Shown piece after piece: positions 1 to 6,037 of a stretch of 11,630 nucleotides of DNA (the first letter of the stretch is position 1; each line of letters begins with the position of its first letter). The translations under genes and the position numbers were made by a program. Origin of the DNA: Bacteroidales bacterium UBA1217. Lineage in GTDB: Bacteria; Bacteroidota; Bacteroidia; Bacteroidales; P3. The stretch is from positions 60,870 to 72,499 of the forward strand of contig DBXH01000050.1 in assembly GCA_002309335.1 (NCBI GenBank). Reading direction: 5' to 3'. The notes under the pieces were generated by a model. It did not search any database, was not told the origin of the DNA, and was given only the letters and a program-made list of their open reading frames with translations.

Positions 1-34
1 CGCAAAGCGGCGGGGTGTGTCGCACCCTCCGTTT

Positions 35-652
35 TCAGTTTTCCGTTCTCAAATATTCCACCAGTTTTGCCACGGCTCGTCCGCGATGGCTTATGTGGTT
101 CTTCACCTCAAGGGGCATCTCGGCAAAGCTCACCGCAAAGCGGTCGGGCATAAATATCGGGTCATATCCGAAACCGCCCTCGCCGTAACGCTCAGTCAGA
201 ATCACACCATCCACACGCCCCTCAAAGTATCTGACACTAAACCCTCTGTCCTGCGTCGCCGGCTCTCCGTTCGCGGTCTTCTCAATCAAACAAATAACCG
301 TCCTGAAGCAGGCTTTGCGGTTCGTAACGCCCTCCATCTCCGCCAGCATCTTGTTCACATTGTCGTCAAAGGTGCAATGCTCTCCCGCATATCTGGCCGA
401 GTAGACACCCGGACGGCCCCCAAGTGCCTCAACCTCGAGACCCGTGTCGTCGGCAAAACAATCCTTGCCCGTACGCTCATACACCCACATAGCCTTTTGC
501 AGGGCGTTGCCTTCTAAAGTCTCTGCGGTTTCCGGAATCTCACCGCTCAAACCAACCTCCGACAAGCATTTTATTGTTACACAATCTTTCAGCATTTCGC
601 TGACTTCCATAATTTTGTGCTTGTTGTTAGTAGCAAAAATCAGTTCTTTCAT
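35..652 (-). CDS. rdgB: RdgB/HAM1 family non-canonical purine NTP pyrophosphatase
   Basis: Hydrolyses dITP, ITP and XTP to the monophosphate plus pyrophosphate in the cytoplasm, keeping deaminated purines out of DNA and RNA (family knowledge). The 205-residue protein has the usual family length and all its landmarks: the N-terminal substrate loop FATNNKHK (residues 6-13), ETLEGNA (44-50), the acidic metal and catalytic stretch FADDTGLEVEALGG (66-79) with Asp68 and Asp69, GVYSARYAG (82-90), GFGYDP (160-165) and SHRGRA (188-193). The start is fixed by the canonical MK-x(2)-IFATNN opening, and no in-frame start precedes it. It is divergent from the phosphofructokinase gene. A TATCTTTG promoter box ends only five bases before the ATG, so the transcript may have almost no leader. 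Nothing recognisable as a terminator follows in the 34 bases left in the window. Identification is very secure. Confidence 0.96.
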   Translation of the reverse strand: MKELIFATNNKHKIMEVSEMLKDCVTIKCLSEVGLSGEIPETAETLEGNALQKAMWVYERTGKDCFADDTGLEVEALGGRPGVYSARYAGEHCTFDDNVNKMLAEMEGVTNRKACFRTVICLIEKTANGEPATQDRGFSVRYFEGRVDGVILTERYGEGGFGYDPIFMPDRFAVSFAEMPLEVKNHISHRGRAVAKLVEYLRTEN

Positions 653-657
653 ATCTG

Positions 658-665
658 CAAAGATA
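658..665 (-). promoter_or_regulatory. -7 promoter box of rdgB (TATCTTTG)
   Basis: Read on the minus strand, 665 to 658 is TATCTTTG, a perfect match to the Bacteroidota -7 consensus TAnnTTTG. Five bases separate it from the rdgB ATG, so transcription would begin at or within a few bases of the start codon. No good TTTG -33 box is visible at the expected 19-21 base spacing. Confidence 0.55.
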
Positions 666-746
666 CAAATAAGTTTTTAATATAATTGTACTTTATTAAT
701 TAAAATCCATTTTTTAGACGGATTCTTCGAGTAAATCGTTTTTTAT

Positions 747-777
747 TTTGTCAGTTCCGATAATGTTCGTATCTTTG
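747..777 (+). promoter_or_regulatory. Bacteroidota-type promoter of the phosphofructokinase gene
   Basis: TTTG at 747-750 and TATCTTTG at 770-777 match the -33 and -7 boxes of the Bacteroidota primary sigma factor exactly, with a 19-base spacer. Transcription should start near 781-784, which leaves a leader of about 150 bases before the ATG at 936. The 11 bases GTATCTTTGCA (769-779) are the exact reverse complement of 656-666 at the rdgB promoter, so the divergent genes share an extended box. Confidence 0.75.
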
Positions 778-845
778 CAAAATTAAATGTTGTAAAGCTT
801 GCAATGGTTGGTTTTGCTTAAAATGTTGAAAAAGGGACAAATCCT

Positions 846-896
846 ATAACCATTTTAACATTTTTAGCCTTTTAACCCTTTTTAACCTTCGCAACC
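846..896 (+). repeat. Degenerate 9-nt tandem repeat in the phosphofructokinase leader
   Basis: AACC or close variants (AACA, AGCC) start at 848, 857, 866, 874, 884 and 893, giving spacings of 9, 9, 8, 10 and 9, with T-runs between them. The consensus is about TTTTTAACC on the sense strand. It lies in the predicted untranslated leader, about 40 bases before the ATG. The same motif and period recurs before aguA on the opposite strand of the chromosome, again in sense orientation to the gene. The role is unknown. Confidence 0.6.
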
Positions 897-935
897 CTTA
901 AAGTGTAAACTATAAACTAAAAACTCAATAACACC

Positions 936-2168
936 ATGAACAAATCAATAGCAATTCTCACAGGTGGCGGTCCTGCGCCCGGAATGAACACCGTAGTTGC
1001 CTCTGTGGCAAAAACCTTTTTGCGTGACGGTTACCGCGTCATCGGTCTTCACGGCGGCTACTCGGCACTTTTCACCGACAAGCCCCGTATGCAGGATTTG
1101 GATTTCCTCACGGCCGACGAGATTTTCAACAAAGGCGGTTCAATCCTCAAAATGAGCCGTTTCAAACCTACCGACGAGGATTTTGAAAAACGCTTCAATC
1201 TGCCGTTCTTCACCGACAACAACGTGAAACTGCTTGTCACCGTCGGTGGCGACGACACCGCTTCTACGGCCAACCGCATCGCCAAGTTCCTCGAGAGCAA
1301 GCACTATCCCATCGCCAACATCCACGTGCCTAAGACTATCGACAACGACCTGCCGCTGCCCAACAGCAGCCCGACGTTCGGCTACAACAGCGCCAAGGCT
1401 CAGGGTTGTGTCCTTGCCACCGCCGTTATGGAGGATGCCCGCACAAGCGAGAACTGGTTCGTGGTCAGCGCTATGGGCCGCTCCGCCGGCCATCTTGCAC
1501 TCGGCATTGCCGGCGCCTGCCACTATCCGATGGTCATCATCCCCGAGTTCTTCAACAAGAGCGAGATAACCGTCGAAAAGATTGTCAATATGGTCATTTC
1601 CTGCATCGTCAAGCGCAAAATGATGGGCATCAACTATGGTGCGGCAATGATTTCGGAGGGCGTGTTCCACAGTCTCAGCGACGAAGAGATTGCCAAGAGC
1701 GGCATCCACTTCAGCTACGACGAGCACGGCCATCCCGAACTTGGCAAAGTCTCCAAGGCCCACATCTTCAACGACCTGCTTGAGCGTAAGGTTAAGGAGC
1801 TCGGACTTAAAGTCAAGTCGCGTCCCGTCGAGATCGGCTACGAGATCCGCTGCCACACGCCTATCGCTTTCGACCTCACCTATTGCTCGCTGATGGGTAT
1901 GGGCGTCCACACGCTCTTCAACCAGGGCTGCACGGGATGTATGGTCTATTGCGACCACCAGGGAACGGTGACACCGCTCTATCTTAAAGACCTGCAGGAT
2001 CCGCAGACAGGCAAGATACCGCCGCGTCTGGTCAACGTCAACAGCAACAAGGTCCAGAGCTATGTCAACGACATTATGGACTACATCACACCTGCCGACT
2101 ACGAAGCCGCCAAGAAGTACCTGCCCAACCCCGAGGCATACGACTTCAAGAAGATGCTCAACTGGTAG
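936..2168 (+). CDS. pfp: Pyrophosphate-type 6-phosphofructokinase (PfkA family)
   Basis: Phosphorylates fructose 6-phosphate to fructose 1,6-bisphosphate in glycolysis. Sequence signatures point to pyrophosphate rather than ATP as donor, which would make the step reversible. The 410-residue protein opens with the nucleotide/PPi loop TGGGPAPGMN (9-18). GGDDT (104-108) carries the second Asp where ATP enzymes have Gly. PKTIDNDLP (132-140) carries Lys133 before TIDND, another PPi-enzyme mark, and includes the catalytic Asp136 and Asp138. MGR (180-182), a substrate-binding motif, and EGVF (241-244) follow. The start is the first ATG and gives the canonical N-terminus. It has its own promoter, a long leader and a strong terminator, so it is probably monocistronic. 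It is longer than the classical bacterial ATP enzyme of about 320 residues. The family is certain; donor specificity is inferred from motifs. Confidence 0.93.
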   Translation: MNKSIAILTGGGPAPGMNTVVASVAKTFLRDGYRVIGLHGGYSALFTDKPRMQDLDFLTADEIFNKGGSILKMSRFKPTDEDFEKRFNLPFFTDNNVKLLVTVGGDDTASTANRIAKFLESKHYPIANIHVPKTIDNDLPLPNSSPTFGYNSAKAQGCVLATAVMEDARTSENWFVVSAMGRSAGHLALGIAGACHYPMVIIPEFFNKSEITVEKIVNMVISCIVKRKMMGINYGAAMISEGVFHSLSDEEIAKSGIHFSYDEHGHPELGKVSKAHIFNDLLERKVKELGLKVKSRPVEIGYEIRCHTPIAFDLTYCSLMGMGVHTLFNQGCTGCMVYCDHQGTVTPLYLKDLQDPQTGKIPPRLVNVNSNKVQSYVNDIMDYITPADYEAAKKYLPNPEAYDFKKMLNW

Positions 2169-2193
2169 TCGCTCGACGACAAATAGATACGAC

Positions 2194-2229
2194 AAAGGAT
2201 GCCCGAATTCGGGCATCCTTTTTGTTTTT
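2194..2229 (+). terminator. Rho-independent terminator of the phosphofructokinase gene
   Basis: A perfect 28-base palindrome (2194-2221), with core GGATGCCCGAATTCGGGC, is followed by a T-rich run (TTTTTGTTTTT, 2219-2229). It starts 25 bases after the stop codon. On the other strand only three Ts follow the stem, so it should act on the plus strand. Confidence 0.9.
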
Positions 2230-2345
2230 CCGTCTCACCCGTGCCTCATTCGTTTCTCACCCTTGCTTCACCTTTCCCGTAATCCTCCCTCTACCTCAAA
2301 TTCGTATGAAAATATTATGAAAGTAATACCAAACTTTACTTTAGT

Positions 2346-2400
2346 AAACTTTAATAAAACTTTGGGTAAACTTTGGTAAGACTTTGGTAAGTATTTAACC
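2346..2400. repeat. 11-bp tandem repeat, about four and a half copies
   Basis: Consecutive 11-mers AAACTTTAATA (2346), AAACTTTGGGT (2357), AAACTTTGGTA (2368) and AGACTTTGGTA (2379), then a diverged AGTATTTAACC (2390). The array sits in the 2230-2503 gap between the convergent phosphofructokinase and secreted-protein genes. That gap otherwise holds only the minus-strand terminator at 2430-2464; I see no gene in it. Confidence 0.7.
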
Positions 2401-2429
2401 CTTGATTACCATATTGTTAAGGCTGAACG

Positions 2430-2464
2430 AAAAAGGTCCATTTTCAGCGACCCTGAAAATGGAC
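2430..2464 (-). terminator. Terminator of the secreted-protein gene
   Basis: GTCCATTTTCAG (2436-2447) pairs perfectly with CTGAAAATGGAC (2453-2464) around a five-base loop, a 12-bp stem. Read on the minus strand the stem is followed by CC and five Ts (2434-2430). It lies 40 bases past the stop of the minus-strand gene ending at 2504. The plus strand has no T-run after the stem, which fixes the direction. Confidence 0.75.
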
Positions 2465-2503
2465 TAGATATTGATATAAATAATTGTTATTTAGTATGTT
2501 GGT

Positions 2504-3100
2504 TTATTTTAACCTATATAAATTATTAAAAAGGGGACAGTCATAGGTTTTCAAAACTTTTCCAGACAGGATTATTTTATAACATTGTTCGCAAGACCAA
2601 GTTCTTGAAAGGTTGTCATTATCATCTTGTGTCTTCTGTTCACTGAAAAGTTTGACTTTGTTGTAAAAACTCATCAAACTCAAATAGATTGTATTGCCAA
2701 CTTTTAATTCGCTCCTACTTTGGATTATTTTGTTTTCAACCAAAAGGTTGTAAATCATTGTTGAGATAGATGTGTCTACTAGGTAAACTAACGAGTCTTT
2801 GAATGTTATAGAATCGTAAACCACACAGAATGTGTCTTTCATCTCCACATATAGTATACTGTAATCAGGACTACAGGGTCGAACCCTTTTAATAGTTCCC
2901 CAACCTTTTACTACTTCTTTTATGTTGGTATCTGTTTCGATTTTTCTTCCGTCAAAAGTTATGTAACACTTATCTATGTTAATAGTATCACATTTCTCTT
3001 TTTGACGCGAGCGTTTCTGAAAAGAATTGTTCAATCCAACCTGAGATTGTACCTCGAGAGTAAGGATCATTAAAAAAAAGAAAGTTATTAGCCGAAACAT
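2504..3100 (-). CDS. Secreted protein of unknown function, AT-rich gene
   Basis: I do not recognise this family. With the start at 3100 the protein has 198 residues and opens with a good signal peptide: MFRLI, then a hydrophobic stretch to about residue 15, and a likely cleavage site near VQSQ (17-20). The mature part is rich in Asp, Lys, Thr and Ser and ends with WSCEQC and a later Cys, which could form disulfides after export. In-frame ATGs at 3133 and 3181 would add 11 or 27 residues before the signal sequence. I prefer 3100 because signal peptides rarely carry such long hydrophilic leaders. Base composition is strikingly AT-rich: 19 of 60 bases are G or C in 2761-2820, against 42 of 60 in 3601-3660 of neighbouring aguA. 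This suggests later acquisition or weak constraint. It lies on the same strand downstream of aguA and has its own terminator. Confidence 0.7.
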   Translation of the reverse strand: MFRLITFFFLMILTLEVQSQVGLNNSFQKRSRQKEKCDTINIDKCYITFDGRKIETDTNIKEVVKGWGTIKRVRPCSPDYSILYVEMKDTFCVVYDSITFKDSLVYLVDTSISTMIYNLLVENKIIQSRSELKVGNTIYLSLMSFYNKVKLFSEQKTQDDNDNLSRTWSCEQCYKIILSGKVLKTYDCPLFNNLYRLK

Positions 3101-3236
3101 CTTCTGTTTTGGCAGATTTGCAATCTGACACATTATATTTTTAGGATATTCTATCCGAAGGTCAATTCCTTTTTTAGCCATTGCGTTTCTTTATTGTCGC
3201 GATGGATTATTGCGTTTCAGTAAAACTGGGCCGTTT

Positions 3237-4280
3237 TTACATTGGCATCTGTTGGCTGAGGCAGTGGAAGCTGCCGAGGCCCCAGATGATGTCGGTGCTG
3301 TCGATGCCTACGATTTCACGTGTGGGGAAGCACTCTTCAAGGATGTAGGCGGCGCGGGTGTCGTTGGAGCACTTGTAAGTCGGGAATATGACCAATCCGT
3401 TGCAGATGTAGAAGTTGGCATAGGATGCCGGCAGCCGCTGGCCTTCGTATTCGACCAATGAGGGCATAGGCAGCTCGACGATGGTGGGCTGCTTGCCGTT
3501 GGCGAGGCGGCAGCTGTTCAGGAGCTTGAGGTTGGCCTGAAGGGGCTCGTAGTTTTCGTCGTTCTTGTTTTCCTCGACGGCGGTAACGATGATGTCGTCG
3601 TCGACGAAGCGGCTAAGGTCGTCGACGTGGCCGTCGGTGTCGTCGCCGGCGATGCCGTCGCCAAGCCAGATGATATTGTCGACACCATAGTAGGCGCGCA
3701 GGTGCTCTTCGATCTGCTGCTGAGTGAGGTTGGGGTTGCGGTTGGGATTGAGCAGGCACGATGTCGTTGTCAGCAGGTCGCCTTTGCCGTTGACATCGAT
3801 AGAGCCTCCCTCCATAACGATACAGGGCTCGAACTTGGTCATTCCAAGGGCTTCGGCTATGCGTGCGGGTATCTGGGTGTCGAGATCGTAGGGGTATTTG
3901 CCGCCCCAGGCGTTGTGGTTCCAATTGACGAGCGCACGCATACCGGCAACTTTGCGGTTGATTAGGAATGCAGGGCCGTGGTCGCGACACCATGCGTCAT
4001 TGGTGGGGAAGCGGTGGAACTCGACGTTGACCATAAAGGCGCCAATTTCTTTCAATGCCTTGCGGACGCGCTCTTCCATTGCTTCGTCCTGGATGTTGAT
4101 GTGGACGGTTTCGACCTCGGTCAAGGTTTTGATAAAGAGGTGGTATGAAGGGAAGATAGTTTCGATTTTCCCTGGCCAGGAGTCTTCGTTGTGGGGGTAA
4201 CTGAGCCAGGTGGCCTCGTGCTTTTCCCATTCAGCTGGCATATAGAATCCACGTTCTTTCGGGGTAGGCTTGATGATCAT
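3237..4280 (-). CDS. aguA: Agmatine deiminase
   Basis: Hydrolyses agmatine to N-carbamoylputrescine and ammonia, the step before AguB in the arginine-decarboxylase route to putrescine (family knowledge). The 347 residues match the family's usual length. Visible landmarks are MPAEWEKHEATWLSYPHN (14-31), the substrate-binding WCRDHGP (97-103) with Asp100, NWNHNAWGGKYPYD (119-132), EGGS (157-160), DDTDGHVDD (213-221) with catalytic His218, and the C-terminal nucleophile motif GLGSFHCLSQQ (334-344) with Cys340. All expected catalytic residues are present. The ATG at 4280 is the natural start. It follows aguB on the same strand after 128 bases filled largely by a 9-nt tandem repeat, so it is probably last in the sppA operon. 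The family shares the guanidine-modifying fold with the arginine deiminase at the right of the window. Confidence 0.96.
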   Translation of the reverse strand: MIIKPTPKERGFYMPAEWEKHEATWLSYPHNEDSWPGKIETIFPSYHLFIKTLTEVETVHINIQDEAMEERVRKALKEIGAFMVNVEFHRFPTNDAWCRDHGPAFLINRKVAGMRALVNWNHNAWGGKYPYDLDTQIPARIAEALGMTKFEPCIVMEGGSIDVNGKGDLLTTTSCLLNPNRNPNLTQQQIEEHLRAYYGVDNIIWLGDGIAGDDTDGHVDDLSRFVDDDIIVTAVEENKNDENYEPLQANLKLLNSCRLANGKQPTIVELPMPSLVEYEGQRLPASYANFYICNGLVIFPTYKCSNDTRAAYILEECFPTREIVGIDSTDIIWGLGSFHCLSQQMPM

Positions 4281-4281
4281 A

Positions 4282-4362
4282 GGTTGAAGGGGTTGAAAGG
4301 GGTTAAAAGGTTGAAAAGGTTTGAAAGGTTTAAAGGGTTAAAAAGGTTAAAATGGTTGAAAG
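4282..4362 (-). repeat. 9-nt tandem repeat in the aguA leader (YTTTNAACC in sense)
   Basis: On the plus strand GGTT begins at 4282, 4291, 4301, 4309, 4318, 4327, 4336, 4345 and 4354: nine units spaced 9, 10, 8, 9, 9, 9, 9 and 9. The unit is about GGTTNAAAR, which reads YTTTNAACC in aguA sense orientation. The array ends one base from the aguA ATG. The rest of the 4281-4408 gap has three further GGTT copies (4389, 4395, 4407) without regular spacing, and no recognisable promoter. Confidence 0.8.
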
Positions 4363-4408
4363 GGGAGTTAAGGGACAAATCAGTTTTCGGTTAAGGTTAG
4401 CGTTAAGG

Positions 4409-5284
4409 TTAGTCTATATATCTTTTTAGGATGGGGCTGTAGCTGTCGATGCGGCGGTCGCGCAGGTAGGGCCAATGGCGGCGGTAGCGGTCGCTGTCGG
4501 CAAGGTCGAGCTCTTCAATATGTGTGCATTCCTCAAGGTGCGGAGCCTGCCATAGCAGCCGTCCGAAGGCGTTGGTGACAAACGAGCCGCCCCAGAACTG
4601 CATATCTCCTTCGCGGCCGGTGCGGTTGACGCTGACAACGGGCACTCCGTTGGCGACAGCGTGGCTGCGCTGGATGGTTTGCCAAGCTTGGTATTGTTCG
4701 TCGTTGGTGGCTTCGTCCTGATCTATCGCCCAGCCGATGGCGGTGGGGTAGAAGAGTATCTCGGCGCCCATCAAGGCTGTGATGCGCGATGCTTCGGGAT
4801 ACCATTGGTCCCAGCAGATAAGTACGCCGATGCGTGCAAAGCGGGTCTCGAACACTTTGTAGCCGAGGTCGCCAGGGGTGAAATAGAATTTCTCGTAATA
4901 GCCAGGGTCGTCGGGGATATGCATCTTGCGGTATTTGCCGAGATAGGTACCGTCGGCGTCGATGACGGCGGTGGTGTTGTGATAGAGTCCTTCGGCGCGT
5001 TTTTCGAACATAGAGCAGACAATGACCACGCCCAGCTCTTTAGCCAGAGCCATAAAATGCTGTGTTGTGGGGCCGTCGGGAATGGGCTCGGCATAGCGGA
5101 AGTTGTGGTAGTCCTCGACATCGCAGAAGTAGAGCGATGCAAAAAGCTCCTGCAGGCAGATGATCTGCGCACCGTCAGCGGCCAGCTGGCGCACTTTTTC
5201 TGTGTAGCGGGTTATGTTTTGTTCTTTGTCGGCTCCGCAGCTCATCTGGGCAAGTCCGACTTTGACTTTTCTGTTAGCTGTCAT
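4409..5284 (-). CDS. aguB: N-carbamoylputrescine amidohydrolase
   Basis: Nitrilase-superfamily enzyme that hydrolyses N-carbamoylputrescine to putrescine, CO2 and ammonia, completing the route begun by AguA (family knowledge). The 291 residues match the usual length. The Glu-Lys-Cys triad is visible: Glu46 in CLQELF, Lys120 in KYRKMHIPDD, and Cys157 in VLICWDQWYPEASR. Family-typical stretches include FASLYFC (48-54), YHNTTAVID (101-109), FYFTPGD (133-139), YPTAIGW (179-185) and WGGSFV (231-236). The ATG at 5284 gives the expected short N-terminus. It lies 12 bases after the FGE-like gene and upstream of aguA, which supports co-transcription. No Shine-Dalgarno sequence is visible, as is usual for this phylum. 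The pairing with agmatine deiminase makes the carbamoylputrescine specificity much more secure than the fold alone. Confidence 0.95.
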   Translation of the reverse strand: MTANRKVKVGLAQMSCGADKEQNITRYTEKVRQLAADGAQIICLQELFASLYFCDVEDYHNFRYAEPIPDGPTTQHFMALAKELGVVIVCSMFEKRAEGLYHNTTAVIDADGTYLGKYRKMHIPDDPGYYEKFYFTPGDLGYKVFETRFARIGVLICWDQWYPEASRITALMGAEILFYPTAIGWAIDQDEATNDEQYQAWQTIQRSHAVANGVPVVSVNRTGREGDMQFWGGSFVTNAFGRLLWQAPHLEECTHIEELDLADSDRYRRHWPYLRDRRIDSYSPILKRYID

Positions 5285-5296
5285 ATCTTTGTCAGT

Positions 5297-6031
5297 TTAT
5301 CTATACACTCGGTTTTGATATTGGTCGAACCATATAGGTTCGTGAGCCACAGGGCGGAATCCCTGTGCTTCGGCAGGAGGTTGAATATATACAATGGTTT
5401 TACCTTTTTTCTTGGGAATCTGGTCAAGATAGCAGCCGCCCATCCACTCTATGGTGTCGCCCGACGTTACCATTTCGGCGACGTTGCCCGACATATCGTA
5501 CAAATACAATTCGTTGCGGATAAGCAGTTCAGTCTCGTGTGGAAGTTTGCCGCTGTTGTCGGCAAACCATCCGACAAACTGATGCTTGTTGCTGCCCGAA
5601 AAAGTGTAGCCCTCGCTGTGGAGGCCGCCTTTGAAAGCAAACAGCCATTCCTCTTTGGTCGGCAGGCGCCATTTCTGTCTTGAGGCTTCGGTTATTTTGC
5701 TGCAGAAGGTGTCGATCTCGCTGCGAGTCATTCCGGTAACCGGCAGCTGCCCACCTTTCCAACGGGAGGGGTTGCTATTCATATAGTACGTCCACAAATC
5801 CTGCGGGATCTCCATACTGGTAATCCAAAAGCCGTCAATAAGGTGGATGATACCGTAATGGTCTGAAGAGTCGACTGCAAGAGTGTCGCCGATACATATC
5901 CATTGGGTTGTATAGCACGTCCTGCTGGTTTCAAGCCCGTTTTCAAGCCGATAGTGGTTGTCCTGCTGGGCGGCGCAAACCATCGATGACAACGTCAACG
6001 CCATAAACAGATATGTACTTTTGAGGGTCAT
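5297..6031 (-). CDS. Exported FGE/SUMF1-like (formylglycine-generating enzyme fold) protein
   Basis: The 244-residue protein has an N-terminal signal peptide (hydrophobic to about residue 20, ending VCAAQQ) followed by a SUMF1/FGE-sulfatase type domain. Recognisable blocks are MEIPQDLWTYYM (73-84), NPSRWKGGQLPVTGM (87-101), KWRLPTKEEWLFAFKGG (120-136), LYDMSGNVAEMV (177-188), WMGGCYL (196-202, where the family normally has RGGSW) and GFRPV (224-228, family GFRCV). The paired C-terminal cysteines of true formylglycine-generating enzymes are not seen, so it is probably not a sulfatase activator but one of the many non-catalytic or differently active FGE-fold proteins of Bacteroidota. It sits 6 bases after sppA and 12 before aguB on the same strand, so it is almost certainly in one transcript with them. 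Its link to either protein's job is unknown. Confidence 0.85.
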   Translation of the reverse strand: MTLKSTYLFMALTLSSMVCAAQQDNHYRLENGLETSRTCYTTQWICIGDTLAVDSSDHYGIIHLIDGFWITSMEIPQDLWTYYMNSNPSRWKGGQLPVTGMTRSEIDTFCSKITEASRQKWRLPTKEEWLFAFKGGLHSEGYTFSGSNKHQFVGWFADNSGKLPHETELLIRNELYLYDMSGNVAEMVTSGDTIEWMGGCYLDQIPKKKGKTIVYIQPPAEAQGFRPVAHEPIWFDQYQNRVYR

Positions 6032-6037
6032 AGGGTG

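Noticed and set aside
1..34. Possible terminator after rdgB (small GGGTG/CACCC stem)
   Set aside because: Only a five-base-pair stem with no T-run on the minus strand.
787..821. Tiny upstream reading frames in the phosphofructokinase leader (ATG TTG TAA at 787; a five-codon frame at 804)
   Set aside because: Too short to distinguish from chance and with no run of regulatory codons or attenuator hairpin after them.
835..845. GGGACAAATC in the phosphofructokinase leader, also seen near 4372 (GGGACAAATC)
   Set aside because: The copies have opposite orientation relative to their genes and different positions, so a shared element is not supported beyond a chance 10-base match.
1140..2216. Long minus-strand open frame (358 codons) opposite the phosphofructokinase gene
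   Set aside because: It is antisense to a fully conserved enzyme, its composition follows from the GC-rich third positions of that gene, and its start lies in the terminator palindrome. No recognisable domain.
4191..4394. Plus-strand frame encoding a Lys-rich peptide with a three-residue period (LKG, LKR and similar)
   Set aside because: The periodicity is simply the 9-nt tandem repeat read in frame, and the rest is antisense to the aguA start. No evidence of translation.
4661..5683. Plus-strand open frame of 340 codons across aguB and the FGE-like gene
   Set aside because: It spans the junction of two well-identified minus-strand genes and has no family motif, so it is a shadow frame.
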